Positions 26,701-35,646 are shown, counted from the first letter of the stretch. The stretch: DNA of 64,000 nt from Segatella copri (GCF_015074785.1 NZ_CP042464.1:806001-870000), one strand, 5' to 3'. Notes: generated by a model not told the origin, from the letters alone. A program made the numbers and translations.

Positions 26701-28898
26701 GCCTTTGTAAGTATTCCATTGAATGCCGCTCCTAACTTCTTTGATAAATCTTCATTGGTAAAAGCATCATAGATAGTCTTTGTTGCGCCAATAACACCTG
26801 ATACTTGTGTTTTGAATACATCAATAACAGTTTCACCAGCACCCTTAATTCCATCCCAAGTCTTTTTAAGACCAGCAGTAAAGGTGTCCCAGTCCATATT
26901 TAATACACCTTTAATGGTAGTTCCGAGACCTCCAATAAGATTTACCGCTGCTTTCACGGCAGTTTTGAACGTCTTTACGAAGTTATTACCGAAGTCACGA
27001 AGGGGAGCGTTTGGCTTTGTGAAGCACTTATACAAGTATTCTCCGAAGATAATCACAATATCTGTGATAGACTTAGCAAGAGAACCAAAGTAAGCCATCA
27101 GCTTTGTATAGACCTTCTGACCCTCTGCGGATTTAGTCATCCATGTATGCACCGCCTTGAAAGCAAGAGCGATTGCAGCAATTACCGCACCCACAGGTGT
27201 TGCACACATTCCCCATAGAGCCTTTGTTACAGACTTGATGGCAGTAAGAGACCCCGTTACGGGAATACCAAGAGCCTTGAAAGCTTCACCGACCTTACCA
27301 ATCTCACCTTGCAACTTACCATTGGCAGTCATTACATTAATGATTCCGTCTTTAAAATCATTGAGACCAGACTTTGCTTGTGTAAACTCCTCGCTAAAAC
27401 GCTGACCAATGGAAGAGCCGCTTATCTTGGATTTTAGCTCATCAATAGGCTGTGTGATTTTATCCTTTATACTCTGCCCAAAATCAGAGATATTTTGCAA
27501 GGAATCGGAAATCTGATTACGTAATCTGCCAATAAAAGTCTCTTCGTTCTTCTCACGAATAGCCTCTTGTAATACAGATATATTATTCTTCGTCTTTTCA
27601 ATCTCAGATTGCAAATTTCCCAAATCCGCTTTCTGCTTATCACCAAGAGGCTTTCCGCTGAATTTATCGGTTTCCGCTTCAAGCTCCTGCAATCTTTGCT
27701 TACTCTCGTCAAGTTTATTATTAAGCTCAGATAGAGAAGTATCTTCTATATTGATGCTTACAGTTGAAGATGAAGAATCAGGTTGAACGATAGCTTTTCC
27801 ACCTTGTATCTGATTTGCAGCTTCAAGCAAGGTCGTGTACTCACGGAGGTCAGCATTAAGTCTTTGCTGCTCTCCACTCATTGCGTTTATCTTAGATTGT
27901 AAAGAATCTATATTATCCTGCGCTACCTGTATAAGTTGATTATAGTAATTAGCACCTTGCCCAGATTGATTATCCTCAGAAGAGAGATTTGATATAGCTT
28001 CCTTATAGCTATTAATTTTCTCTTTCTGAATCTCTATTTTCTTTGTTGCCTCTTCAATATTCTTAGCATAATCAGTAGAGCCAAGCTTTTGCTGAATATC
28101 ATTGATGGCTTGCTCATATAGTTTAATATCAGCTTTAAGTTCCTTTGTGCTTTCAGATTGCATTCGTTCAATCTCGGCACGACCCGAAGCAACGGAAATA
28201 TACTGTTGCAAGGCTTCTGTAAGATGTTTGGTTGCTTCTACGTTCTGATTCTCAGCTTCGGCATTCTGTGTTGCCGCCTCGGCATTTGCTACGTGTGCTG
28301 CCGCTTCTGCCGAGGTAGCAGTTGCCGCCGTTGTAGCCGTTGCTCCTACAGCAATATTCGTTGCAGATTGTACACTATTAGCACTTGTGCTTGCAACCGA
28401 GAAAGCACTTAGTGCCTGATATGCACCATTTACCTGAGAGATAGAATTTCTAACACCATCATAAGATTCAACAAGGTCTTTTACATCACCTTTCGCCAAT
28501 TCCAAAGAGTGCTTTTGAGCATCAATCTGCTTTGTAAGCGAACCGAATGCCTCTGAGCCCTTTTCTGTCTTAGCTAACTGCTCGTTAAGTTTACCGATAG
28601 TACCTTCAATGGTTTCTACTCGTCTATTGGCAGTATCAATCATTTCTGGTACTACCTGTATCCCCTTTGTGGCTTCATCCATAGCAGATTTAAGAACCTG
28701 CATAGCCTTGGTGGTCTTTGTCGCAAGGTCTTCATCGGATTGCGCCACATCGTTAAGTGCCTTATTCATTCTCTGAGATAAGGCTTCTGTATCAACGCCG
28801 ACACGATTCAAACCATCACAAAGCTTATCAAGTGATGCTTGAATATCGGAAATATCCATCTGTCCGCTGATTCCAAGTATTTCATCTGCTGCTGCCAT
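23754..28898 (-). CDS. Tail tape measure protein
   Basis: The 1,714-residue protein is dominated by long coiled coils rich in Gln, Lys, Glu and Ala. One hydrophobic segment (around residue 570, TPVGAVIAAIALAFKAV) is of the kind seen in tape measures that insert into the host membrane. Taking about 1.5 angstroms per residue gives a tail of roughly 250 nm. It follows two tail-chaperone genes and precedes the Dit-like gene, the standard siphovirus order. No contractile sheath gene is visible. Confidence 0.92.
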   Translation of the reverse strand: MAAADEILGISGQMDISDIQASLDKLCDGLNRVGVDTEALSQRMNKALNDVAQSDEDLATKTTKAMQVLKSAMDEATKGIQVVPEMIDTANRRVETIEGTIGKLNEQLAKTEKGSEAFGSLTKQIDAQKHSLELAKGDVKDLVESYDGVRNSISQVNGAYQALSAFSVASTSANSVQSATNIAVGATATTAATATSAEAAAHVANAEAATQNAEAENQNVEATKHLTEALQQYISVASGRAEIERMQSESTKELKADIKLYEQAINDIQQKLGSTDYAKNIEEATKKIEIQKEKINSYKEAISNLSSEDNQSGQGANYYNQLIQVAQDNIDSLQSKINAMSGEQQRLNADLREYTTLLEAANQIQGGKAIVQPDSSSSTVSINIEDTSLSELNNKLDESKQRLQELEAETDKFSGKPLGDKQKADLGNLQSEIEKTKNNISVLQEAIREKNEETFIGRLRNQISDSLQNISDFGQSIKDKITQPIDELKSKISGSSIGQRFSEEFTQAKSGLNDFKDGIINVMTANGKLQGEIGKVGEAFKALGIPVTGSLTAIKSVTKALWGMCATPVGAVIAAIALAFKAVHTWMTKSAEGQKVYTKLMAYFGSLAKSITDIVIIFGEYLYKCFTKPNAPLRDFGNNFVKTFKTAVKAAVNLIGGLGTTIKGVLNMDWDTFTAGLKKTWDGIKGAGETVIDVFKTQVSGVIGATKTIYDAFTNEDLSKKLGAAFNGILTKAEQAASLAGKIQETQIAINKNKETQLKLDGKIAEVRNKIYTLQGKEKIAAIEEAKALVKQKYDFQIKQQQQLVELHKKQAKLHTQSLKDIAAERELRMQVLRTQVQQNSEQRMLIRQEAAAKRSLANKAKSDAKKDATQQKQINSAEGKLDDVIYKNAYERAKAWQSLEQEVTDAKIKAMKEGEEKVIAERKRELSKEIEQIEERKNAAIKAERDRQKAEFDAQQSVIKAKGGKAETWDDKNHLDSKNIQKITEQYTIIEQKTVELYNNEIYADELKSYREYLKEYGNLEQQKLAIVEEYNEKIKEARAKGNIFEEAKLKTDLEEQLKKLNFNDFKDSINWDSVFSDMGRLSKSYLEDLRKKLKDLLGSGTLDIDDMKVVSEQIGKIDDAISEQTDKWGWSNEKVREYNRLLQEAADAQERLRKATVEQYNAQEQQSSTKIAIQKVFAETGVSVSTNKITSQNKSALFNENKMNLSNEQLEKLKKLFDELAVSEVKVGKATKDVKKAQEDANVSQDKARKSIKQIANEWAESIGNVAKKLQEASELIDVLGFGDSDLGKKLKSGADAFNKGSQAASDFATGNYIGAAINGIGAIKSLGSAFGIGNGSNAKEVAETTNRLTESNERLQYSIEQLKSSIDKTSGMSAVSNYQKAYDAQKQINKQSMEILQAQMGYHGSHHSNAYYWNLSAQDYAAINRTLAQQSAVRGGYVNSTISKVNSLEDIYKLTPEQMKDIRTYNQDVWKNMTDQGKYDKTEYWENYTDLAEKLEELTDKINQNLTQTTFDSLKDNFISNLMDMSKSAQDFANDFTTMLNKSMLNFAVDDIANKRLKVLYEKWADKMKQGQLSDDDLNALKKEYDNIVNEGLKIRDNIAAITGYKEAQSQQTATGKAIEAITADQASSLIGIGYAVQIAQEQGNEVRKAIAVDVSFLRIYAEQTYNNISEMRDIQYQGLQQLEAINKNTAPIILIREDIASMYKLMKDKY

Positions 28899-28922
28899 AT
28901 TGTTTGCTTATTTATGTGATTA

Positions 28923-29132
28923 TTACATCATGCCCATAAAGAAATCATTAGCAGAAATTGACTTATCTATCTTATGATACTCTTTTTGTGGCTTCTTTTG
29001 CTGTCTGCTGCCTTTTCTCGGTTCATCCTTGGTATTTGTATTAAAGGGCGGAATCGAGCGGTTAAGCAGAATAATATTAAGGTATGAGCGATTAAATACG
29101 ACCTCCTCGTAACTCATACGAAAGTACTTCAT
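28923..29132 (-). CDS. Tail assembly chaperone, second component (T-like)
   Basis: The 69-residue product starts with SYEEVVFNRSYLNIILLNRS, similar in style to the short T-domain found after G-type tail chaperones, and ends in a basic linker. Its ATG overlaps the stop of the upstream gene as TAATG, so it is coupled by re-initiation; a programmed frameshift that fuses the two is an alternative. Confidence 0.65.
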   Translation of the reverse strand: MKYFRMSYEEVVFNRSYLNIILLNRSIPPFNTNTKDEPRKGSRQQKKPQKEYHKIDKSISANDFFMGMM

Positions 29133-29578
29133 TACTTCTCCGATTGTTGCCCACGGGGAGTCGTTTTCGGCTCCGTCATTATCTTCGTCTGAGTTAGGAA
29201 AGTTATAGAGGTTAAGAAAAAATTTGCATTGAAAGAACCACTTATAAACTTCACAAGCTCATTGAATGCCATAATATCAAGGTGCTTGCGTATATATCGC
29301 CCCCATACCTTGCGTGCCCACTTCTTTCGAAAGGCGCACACGATAAAAATCTCGCTCATTAAACGAGCCGTCTCAGAGTGCTCAAACAAAAGAGGGATGA
29401 TATTCATCATATCGCCTTCTTTCCATGTTGGTTCTTTGATAGAGTTACCGAATACACCCATTTCATAAATCTGCATAAAGGTAAGTGGCTTCACTTTAAA
29501 GCGAAACATACCAACCTTAATCTTTACAGATGCCTCGGAAAGCGTTTTTGCTACCTTTTCCTTATCTGATGTTTTCAT
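29132..29578 (-). CDS. Tail assembly chaperone, first component (G-like)
   Basis: The 148-residue protein lies between the tail tube gene and a short T-like gene before the tape measure. Its helical core (KVKPLTFMQIYEMGVFG, then HLDIMAFNELVKFI) resembles G-type chaperones that coat the tape measure during tail assembly. Confidence 0.68.
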   Translation of the reverse strand: MKTSDKEKVAKTLSEASVKIKVGMFRFKVKPLTFMQIYEMGVFGNSIKEPTWKEGDMMNIIPLLFEHSETARLMSEIFIVCAFRKKWARKVWGRYIRKHLDIMAFNELVKFISGSFNANFFLTSITFLTQTKIMTEPKTTPRGQQSEK

Positions 29579-29686
29579 ATCAAAATATGTTTTATAACAT
29601 AAAAAGCGGTGCGGCTTGGGAAAGTTCCCTTACCTCACCGCCTTTTGAAGTTTAATTTTAAATCATATAAAAGATAAAAGCTTTAC

Positions 29687-30256
29687 TTACTTCGCAATAG
29701 CCGCAGCACTAATATCCTTTGTGAGGATATTGCGATGACCGCTCTTCTTGTCACCCTTTGCATCGAATACCGCCATCTGACGGAACTCAATGTTAAGATT
29801 AGGAAGTCCACTCTTACCGATAGAACCACTGCGAGTGATTGTAAGTTTCATCTTAGACCACTGGAAGGTACGAGAAGGAATATCATCCAAATCTTTTGTT
29901 ACAATCTGTACAGCCTTGTAAATCTCGGTTTCTTGCGGAAGCTCATTCAACCAAGCATCCTTACCACCAGTACCAGAATCCTTTGTGTAACCAAGAAGCT
30001 TCGTAAAGTTTTCTTCTGAGAAATCGTATGTCTGCAAGGTAAAGCCCTTTGTTGCTGCTGATGTGGTCAGCACTGCGTAAGGGTCTTCTGAATCCTCAAC
30101 CTCTACATCCGATGTCTGTGCTGCCTGGTCGTTAAAACTCAAGCTACCAGAAACGACAGCCTTAATTTTGTCGCTCCATGTTGTTGGGTAGCCGCCATTT
30201 TCGACACAATCGGCAAAACTGAAGCTTTCCAAGCCATATACACCATTCTTTGCCAT
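29687..30256 (-). CDS. Major tail tube protein
   Basis: The 189-residue protein begins MAKNGVYGLESFSFAD and is beta-rich, with KIKAVVSGSLSFNDQAAQ and MKLTITRSGSIGKSGLPNLN. Size, composition and position between tail-completion and chaperone genes fit a siphovirus tail tube subunit. Confidence 0.75.
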   Translation of the reverse strand: MAKNGVYGLESFSFADCVENGGYPTTWSDKIKAVVSGSLSFNDQAAQTSDVEVEDSEDPYAVLTTSAATKGFTLQTYDFSEENFTKLLGYTKDSGTGGKDAWLNELPQETEIYKAVQIVTKDLDDIPSRTFQWSKMKLTITRSGSIGKSGLPNLNIEFRQMAVFDAKGDKKSGHRNILTKDISAAAIAK

Positions 30257-30260
30257 AGTT

Positions 30261-30665
30261 TTATTCTTTTAAATTATTATACGTTACATTAAATTTCATA
30301 TTGATGTAATAAGTGTTATCACTATCACGAGTAGGGCGAGAGATAGAATAGAAATCGAAGTAACAGCCACCGAGGTAAGTACCGTCACCAAACAGAGAAA
30401 GAATCTTCTCCGAGTAATCAGAGAGCTTCTTTATGTTAGGTAGATTTGATAAGGTCTTAGGGCAATGAATATTCAAATTCACTACACCCTCATTAATAGC
30501 ATCACTATACACAAAGGGAAGATGATTGATTGCGATATAATCACAAACCGCCAACTTCTCGGGTATCTCATATTTAAAGATACGACCTTTCTTTATGCCT
30601 ATTCTCTCAACATTATCATTGAGATACTTAAATAATGCCGTAACGGCTGTATCACCGAGTATCAT
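30261..30665 (-). CDS. Tail terminator/completion-like protein
   Basis: The 134-residue protein precedes the tail tube gene. Its helix-strand pattern (VTALFKYLNDNVERIGIKKG, then beta strands with LNIHCPKTL and YYINMKFNVTY) fits the tail terminator family that caps the tube. Assignment is by position and fold impression. Confidence 0.6.
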   Translation of the reverse strand: MILGDTAVTALFKYLNDNVERIGIKKGRIFKYEIPEKLAVCDYIAINHLPFVYSDAINEGVVNLNIHCPKTLSNLPNIKKLSDYSEKILSLFGDGTYLGGCYFDFYSISRPTRDSDNTYYINMKFNVTYNNLKE

Positions 30666-30667
30666 AT

Positions 30668-31147
30668 CTAACTATCGCTTTTAATCATTTCAGCTACTTC
30701 TTCAAAAATCTTCTTCATTTCGTCACGAAGGAAATACTTTGTAAGGTGTAAGACATTGTAGCCTTTATCTTCTACGTATTTACCATAGTTCATACCAGCA
30801 ACAATAACGAGAGAGTACCCTTTGGGTGCTACTACACCTTCTTTCAGTGCATACTCACTGAGTGCAGCACTTACGCCCTCCTGTCCTTCTTCCGCTTCTT
30901 CTGCCTTTGGAATCTTACCAACTGCCGAGGTAATGAGTTGCCCATCAAGGTAGAGAGCGAAAGAAATTGAGTTCTTCAAATTTGCAGTTCGGTCTTGATA
31001 ACCTTTGTTTTCTTTAGAGTAGGTGACCGCTTCTTCGGCAAGTTGCATCAAACGCATATTGAGGTAACTGATAATCTGCTGCCTCTTTTCGTTCAACCTT
31101 TTCTGTAAGGCTTCACGACCTTTGATTTGTAATTCAACCTTTGCCAT
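30668..31147 (-). CDS. HK97 gp10-like neck/tail completion protein
   Basis: I place the start at ATG 31147 (MAKVELQIKG, 159 residues); the frame extends to a TTG at 31168. The protein has a basic helix, then YQDRTANLKNSISFALY, then a strand with YGKYVEDKGYNVL, the typical order of gp10-type (HK97-gp10-like) proteins that join head and tail. Confidence 0.75.
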   Translation of the reverse strand: MAKVELQIKGREALQKRLNEKRQQIISYLNMRLMQLAEEAVTYSKENKGYQDRTANLKNSISFALYLDGQLITSAVGKIPKAEEAEEGQEGVSAALSEYALKEGVVAPKGYSLVIVAGMNYGKYVEDKGYNVLHLTKYFLRDEMKKIFEEVAEMIKSDS

Positions 31148-31158
31148 ATTGCCGCCTA

Positions 31159-31494
31159 TTAGAGCCAAATTCTAAGATAGCGTTTCTTTAAGGTTACGAA
31201 GCCTTTAACCTCCATTTCCTTATCAATCGTGCCATCTTTCTTGGTTATCCAAACCTTTTCGCCTTCCTTCGGTATGAGAGGGTATTTTGCTTTTGAGAGA
31301 GGAGCATAGATTTCGTGCGAATACACGTACTGCTGCCCGTCTGTTAGAGTGATAATCTTCGCCTGAGAATTAGGCAAAATAACGCACTTTCCAAAGGATT
31401 GCCATTCTCCTTCGGGCTGTTCGATAGGATTTCCGTCCTCATCAAAGCCATCTTGTGGAGCACCTTTTACTTTAAGTATATCTTCAAAGTTCAT
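31159..31494 (-). CDS. Head-closure-like protein
   Basis: This 111-residue beta-rich protein lies in the connector cluster. YVYSHEIYAPLSKAKYPLIP and EKVWITKKDGTIDKEMEVKG resemble SPP1 gp16-type stoppers or short head-closure proteins. The assignment is mainly positional. Confidence 0.55.
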   Translation of the reverse strand: MNFEDILKVKGAPQDGFDEDGNPIEQPEGEWQSFGKCVILPNSQAKIITLTDGQQYVYSHEIYAPLSKAKYPLIPKEGEKVWITKKDGTIDKEMEVKGFVTLKKRYLRIWL

Positions 31495-31509
31495 ACGCTA
31501 TCTATTTGA

Positions 31510-31863
31510 TTACCATACCTTCACACTCTGAACCCAATAATCATCAGAAGTACTATCAATAACAAGGTCAGCATCCAATCCAGCATCCTTCGCAATAGAT
31601 TTAATCATTTTATCAATGAGATTCTTGTCGTTCTTGTAACTCTGAGAGATACCGCCAACATTCTCACTTGATAATGGATTCATCTTGTAGAGGATACGCA
31701 TAGCCGCATAGGCTACGGGTTTCTTTACCGCTACAGAGTATTCATCAGCCACGGATGCCGTGATGCTAAACTTATCAGTAGCATCAATAAACATCTTCTC
31801 CAAAGTCTCATCAGAGGTAGAGAAAGGCTGAATCTCGCTTGCTATGGCTTCTGAAATTGTCAT
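31510..31863 (-). CDS. Head-tail connector (gp6/gp15-like)
   Basis: The 117-residue, largely helical protein directly follows the capsid gene, as expected of an adaptor. FSTSDETLEKMFIDATDKFS and PVAYAAMRILYKMNP show the alternating helices of head-tail connector families. Confidence 0.6.
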   Translation of the reverse strand: MTISEAIASEIQPFSTSDETLEKMFIDATDKFSITASVADEYSVAVKKPVAYAAMRILYKMNPLSSENVGGISQSYKNDKNLIDKMIKSIAKDAGLDADLVIDSTSDDYWVQSVKVW

Positions 31864-31930
31864 GCTAATCTTGTTATCTTATGAAGTTTCACTTATTAAA
31901 TCAATATATACATAACTGAGGGTCAGTGCA

Positions 31931-33025
31931 TTAAGCACCAACCTTCAAGATAAAGAAGTCTTCGATACCATCGAATACTGGTTGCATCCACATTTCGTTG
32001 GTAAGGTGATAACCCTTCTTATCTCTCCAATAACCGATAAGGTTGTTATCGTATGTAGAGTAAGAAACGCCATCAACTGGGTCGATAGCCTCCAAGCACT
32101 CTGCGCACTTAGGCACAGCCACCTTATCGGCACACATCGCAACAACTCGGTTATCTGGGATAAGGTTAAAGACTGTCTTGTCAGGCAGCTCAACAAACTT
32201 ATCCTCATCAATCTGAATTGTTGGTAAGAGGATAGAGCGCAGATAGATATTCATCTGGTCAACGCTAATCATCGGTGCAGTAGGATTGATGGTAATCTGA
32301 CCGAGGTTCAAGCGGAAGGTGTCCTTAATCTCCTTTGCTTTACACATTGCGAAGAATGTGTTCTCAGACATACGAAGACGCAGAATCTTACGACCCTTCT
32401 TGCGAGCCTCGTCCTTCAATTTCTTAATATCCTCAATAGGAGTTGCGTTCGCCTCACCCCAATTTGTGGTAGCAGAAAGCTGCTTAACACCCAAATCAAA
32501 GGTATAAGATACGTTAGCCTTAGAGTTATTGGTACGTGATACAGTCTGAGTACCCTTGAACAATCCCTCGAAGTACAACATATCAATACGCTTATGAGGA
32601 GCGATAACCGCCAACTCGAAAGGTTTGAATGAGTACTTGATAAGTTCATCGTACTTAGCATTGAGCTGTGACTGTGTATAACCGCCACGTCCCGACATAT
32701 CATTATACTTACCCTCCAAGAGGTGCATCTGGTCGAGGTAGTCGTTATCAAGCTCCCACTCATCGGCGATACGACCGATAGAGCCAGTAAGCTGACCCCA
32801 ATCAGGCATAGTATGCAATGGACGCTCTGCGTTCTTAGCGACAACAGAACCAACCATAGCAGCAGCATAGGTAGCCATATTTGCCTGATATACCTTTGCA
32901 GCACAATACTCAACAGGCTTCAACTCGTTCTTCCACTCAGCCTTGTAGGTGGAAGTCTTCATGTATTCGTCAATGTAGGTCTGAAAAGACTTTGGGTCTT
33001 GCAGATTTTTCAAAATACTATTCAT
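31931..33025 (-). CDS. Major capsid protein (lambda gpE-like HK97 fold)
   Basis: The 364-residue protein reads as a Gifsy-2/lambda gpE-type capsid protein. RIDMLYFEGLFKGTQTVS lies mid-protein, DLGVKQLSATTNWG follows, and a helix-strand block with KKGRKILRLRMSENTFFAM fits the A-domain. It follows a decoration-like gene and is followed by connectors. A 60-bp gap separates it from the connector. Confidence 0.88.
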   Translation of the reverse strand: MNSILKNLQDPKSFQTYIDEYMKTSTYKAEWKNELKPVEYCAAKVYQANMATYAAAMVGSVVAKNAERPLHTMPDWGQLTGSIGRIADEWELDNDYLDQMHLLEGKYNDMSGRGGYTQSQLNAKYDELIKYSFKPFELAVIAPHKRIDMLYFEGLFKGTQTVSRTNNSKANVSYTFDLGVKQLSATTNWGEANATPIEDIKKLKDEARKKGRKILRLRMSENTFFAMCKAKEIKDTFRLNLGQITINPTAPMISVDQMNIYLRSILLPTIQIDEDKFVELPDKTVFNLIPDNRVVAMCADKVAVPKCAECLEAIDPVDGVSYSTYDNNLIGYWRDKKGYHLTNEMWMQPVFDGIEDFFILKVGA

Positions 33026-33050
33026 AATCTATAATCTCCACTTTTAAAGG

Positions 33051-33629
33051 TTACTGAATCTTGAACAAAGCGATACCATTTGCTCTGATACCTTCCTTAA
33101 TCTCATCATTGATAGGATAAGGGAGTGAATCTTCCTCTACCTCCATTACCTGTAAGGTAGGAGTAGCTGCGATAGAAGACTCTTGGTCTCTTACATCGAG
33201 AGTATCGTATGAAAAGCCAAGAAGTACGTCCTTGGTCTTATCGTAATCCGATACAATCGCATTTGCGGCAACTTCGTTAGCGAGTTCTGATACAGTTAAT
33301 GTATCTACGCCATCGGAAGAAGTAATTGCCGAAATGGTCGCACCAGCAATCTTATCATTAACCTGGAATAAAGAACCACTAGCAATCTTTAAGCTTGTAG
33401 CAGACTTAACAGCCTTCTCTGTAACCTTTGCAGTCTTTACAACCTGCGCTTTACCACCAGTTACAAGTCTGAGAACTGTACCCTTCGCTACAAACTTTAA
33501 AGTAGCTGGAAGGTTGGTACGGTCGAGGTTATAACCACCCTGTCGGCGAAGGCACTGCTCTTCAAGCCAAAGTGCTTCCTTGATATCCTCTGGCTTGGTT
33601 CTATACAAAAAATAGCCTCTGTTTGACAT
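33051..33629 (-). CDS. Capsid decoration-like protein
   Basis: The 192-residue protein has a beta-rich core (AKVTEKAVKSATSLKIASGS, then SDGVDTLTVSELAN) of the kind found in head decoration and stabilisation proteins encoded just before the capsid gene. The N-terminus (RGYFLYRTKPEDIKEALWLE) is helical and unusual. Confidence 0.6.
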   Translation of the reverse strand: MSNRGYFLYRTKPEDIKEALWLEEQCLRRQGGYNLDRTNLPATLKFVAKGTVLRLVTGGKAQVVKTAKVTEKAVKSATSLKIASGSLFQVNDKIAGATISAITSSDGVDTLTVSELANEVAANAIVSDYDKTKDVLLGFSYDTLDVRDQESSIAATPTLQVMEVEEDSLPYPINDEIKEGIRANGIALFKIQ

Positions 33630-33674
33630 AATTTTCTTCTTTTAAAGAGTTTAACATAATTCATTGATAATGCC

Positions 33675-34361
33675 TTACTCCTTTGGAGCATTACGCTCCG
33701 AGAAGCCTTGCATTTTTGTAATGAAATCATTCTGCTCGTCTTCGGGAGAGGTTGCCTTGGGTGCTTCAACAAAACTGCCGTTTGCTACAAGTGACTGCTT
33801 CAATGCTGTCCAATCATCGGCACATTGCTGTGCGAGAGTTTCAAGATTCTCTTCCTTGTCGAGCTGATAACGTGAACGGAACTGCTGCGGAACGTCCTTC
33901 AATTTTTCGCTCTTACCGAAAAGGTCATCAAGACGTGCTCTTTCTTCCTTTTCCTTGTATGGAGCAATGGCGGCGGCTACAGCTTCGCTAACTACTTTCT
34001 GGGTACTCTTGGTAGCCTCGGCAATCATCTGCTGAACCTGCTCTTGCGTAAGCCCTGTTGGAGGTACTGGAGGGGTAGGAGGAACTGGTGGAGTAGGCTT
34101 ATGGTTAGGGTCGTTAGGGTCAATCCATCCATCGAATTTCTTCGTTGTCTCGCTGACCGCACGATTGAATGATGATTGCATCATACCAACATAAGGTTCA
34201 ACTGCCGTGATAGCACTCGTTACATCCTCGTCCTTTGACTCATCTGTTAGACCACGACTTGCAACAATCAGGTCAACCAGCTTTGAAAGTTCATCCTTCT
34301 TCAAACCATACTTTGCAAATGATGTTTTGGCAGAAGCAAGCACTTTTTCTTTTATTGTCAT
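33675..34361 (-). CDS. Capsid scaffolding-like protein
   Basis: The 228-residue protein has an acidic helical N-terminus, a Pro-rich linker (TPPVPPTPPVPP) and a coiled-coil region (TQEQVQQMIAEATKSTQKVV), followed by a conserved-looking C-terminal helix (DDWTALKQSL). Charged, coiled-coil, linker-rich composition upstream of the capsid gene fits a scaffold. No protease motif is seen. Confidence 0.65.
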   Translation of the reverse strand: MTIKEKVLASAKTSFAKYGLKKDELSKLVDLIVASRGLTDESKDEDVTSAITAVEPYVGMMQSSFNRAVSETTKKFDGWIDPNDPNHKPTPPVPPTPPVPPTGLTQEQVQQMIAEATKSTQKVVSEAVAAAIAPYKEKEERARLDDLFGKSEKLKDVPQQFRSRYQLDKEENLETLAQQCADDWTALKQSLVANGSFVEAPKATSPEDEQNDFITKMQGFSERNAPKE

Positions 34362-34405
34362 AGTAATTCTGTTTTAAACGTTAATAAATAAATAATTTCC
34401 GATTG

Positions 34406-34437
34406 CAAAATTACTATTTCTATTAATAAAATAATAA
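34406..34437 (-). promoter_or_regulatory. Capsid-operon promoter with overlapping operator-like repeat
   Basis: On the minus strand TAATTTTG (34413-34406) is a -7 box; the expected -33 position (34437-34434) falls inside an inverted repeat CTATTA-ATAAAA-TAATAA at 34420-34437. The repeat has the same arms and 6-bp spacer as four other promoter sites in the window. The overlap suggests repression or activator-dependent firing; this is inference. Confidence 0.58.
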
Positions 34438-34540
34438 TAAATAATAGGAGCTGTGTAAACAAATGCTATTTTTGGCGATTTTCTTGCGGTCTAAGCGGCT
34501 TTCTTTTAGTTTATGTATAGTTATTAAGAAACAAAAATAA

Positions 34541-34577
34541 AAGGCAAGATAGCCAATATTATTGGTTACTTTGCCTT
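34541..34577 (-). terminator. Terminator overlapping the stop of the 34566 gene
   Basis: Outer arms AAGGCAA (34541-34547) and TTGCCTT (34571-34577), with inner CCAAT/ATTGG, form an extended hairpin. The stop codon of the nuclease gene lies inside it. On the minus strand it continues TTATTTTTGTTTC, a T-run. Confidence 0.75.
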
Positions 34578-34922
34578 GCGTTGTATCATATCTATCTTTG
34601 CCTTAACCTTCTTCGGATTCCTAGCATCGTGATTACTCAATCTTACCACATGATACCCGAGCCGCCATATACCCGAAGAGCGGTTACCATCCTTGCGCTT
34701 TTGGTCTTTGGTAAAATGGTAGCCACCATCGAGTTCTACTATAGTTTTTATCTCGGGCAGATATATATCAGCGAAGTATAGCTTTCTGCCCGTGACTATC
34801 GGTTGCTGTGGTATCACCTTATATCCTAATAGAGTGCAGATTTTCGCCGCAGCCTTCTCCGCATCGGTTGTATGTGAAAGGAGGTCGCAGCGAATCTGAT
34901 ATATGAGTTTCTTGGATAGCAT
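34566..34922 (-). CDS. DUF559/Vsr-like endonuclease
   Basis: The 118-residue protein carries YFADIYLPEIKTIVELDGGY followed by H, the PD-(D/E)xK-type core (D.....E.DG..H) typical of DUF559/Vsr-like nucleases, then RKDGNRSSGIWRLGYHVVRL. Phage copies may act as nicking or very-short-patch-type endonucleases. It stands alone downstream of a virion-type gene and upstream of the capsid operon promoter. Confidence 0.75.
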   Translation of the reverse strand: MLSKKLIYQIRCDLLSHTTDAEKAAAKICTLLGYKVIPQQPIVTGRKLYFADIYLPEIKTIVELDGGYHFTKDQKRKDGNRSSGIWRLGYHVVRLSNHDARNPKKVKAKIDMIQRKAK

Positions 34923-35389
34923 TATTTATAATACTTTTTAAAATTTTCTTCATTTGCGAAGTATTTTCCTGTAGTAGATGTTACTTCTTGCTTGAATTTT
35001 TTAACGCCATTAGCTAGTTTATTAAACTTATCTTTTGGCATAGCACTCTTAATAATAGATACGAATGCTTCGTGCGCTTTATCTGTTACATTCGGCTTTA
35101 ATATGGCATTAAAAATGCTTCTATCATCGCTGAAATTTATATTTCCAGAGATATTTTCTCCATGATTTATCGCACTCATAATTTTTGTCACATCGTACGT
35201 TGCATTTTTGAGGAGTTGATGCAAATCTTGTTTATCATATTCACTCAAATTGCTTATAGCACTATTTGGCGAGTTTGTCTTCAAGACTATATTTTCATTT
35301 GTCCCCCCGATTGCGCTTTGCGCAAAGGTTCTGCTTGAGGCAGCATTTGCGCTGCTCACGGTTCTTGTACCACCACTTGCCTTACTCAT
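34922..35389 (-). CDS. Unknown late protein with Ser/Ala/Thr-rich N-terminus
   Basis: The 155-residue protein opens with a low-complexity segment (SKASGGTRTVSSANAASSRT), then a helical domain with FSDDRSIFNAILKPNVTDKA, and a lysine-rich end. Its start overlaps nothing and its stop abuts the nuclease gene. I cannot assign a family; location beside head genes hints at a virion-associated protein. Confidence 0.58.
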   Translation of the reverse strand: MSKASGGTRTVSSANAASSRTFAQSAIGGTNENIVLKTNSPNSAISNLSEYDKQDLHQLLKNATYDVTKIMSAINHGENISGNINFSDDRSIFNAILKPNVTDKAHEAFVSIIKSAMPKDKFNKLANGVKKFKQEVTSTTGKYFANEENFKKYYK

Positions 35390-35430
35390 AATCTTTATAT
35401 TTTTAAAACGTTAAACTTATTTTTTCGATG

Positions 35431-35438
35431 CAAAGATA
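35431..35438 (-). promoter_or_regulatory. Late-type promoter -7 box for 35389 gene
   Basis: TATCTTTG on the minus strand (35438-35431) followed by CATCG. No TTTG at the standard -33 spacing. Confidence 0.45.
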
Positions 35439-35484
35439 CTATTTATATATCAGATATTGAGTACCTTTGCAACTTCTGTCTAAA

Positions 35485-35646
35485 CTATTTACCCATCTTC
35501 TCCGCTCTTTTTCTTTCCAATCTTTGAAGATGCTTGATATGTCGCTTCTTCTTCTTTTGCTCTCGTTGTGCAGGTGTTAGCATAAAGTAAGCCTGCGTCT
35601 TAGTCATTACCTTAATGATAACGTCTTGCACCTTCGAGTATTTCAT
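35485..35646 (-). CDS. Small basic protein (53 aa)
   Basis: The frame opens at ATG 35646, sharing ATGA with the end of the DUF3310 gene, and closes at 35485. The C-terminal half is strongly basic (REQKKKKRHIKHLQRLERKR), which suggests nucleic-acid binding. The function is unknown. Confidence 0.55.
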   Translation of the reverse strand: MKYSKVQDVIIKVMTKTQAYFMLTPAQREQKKKKRHIKHLQRLERKRAEKMGK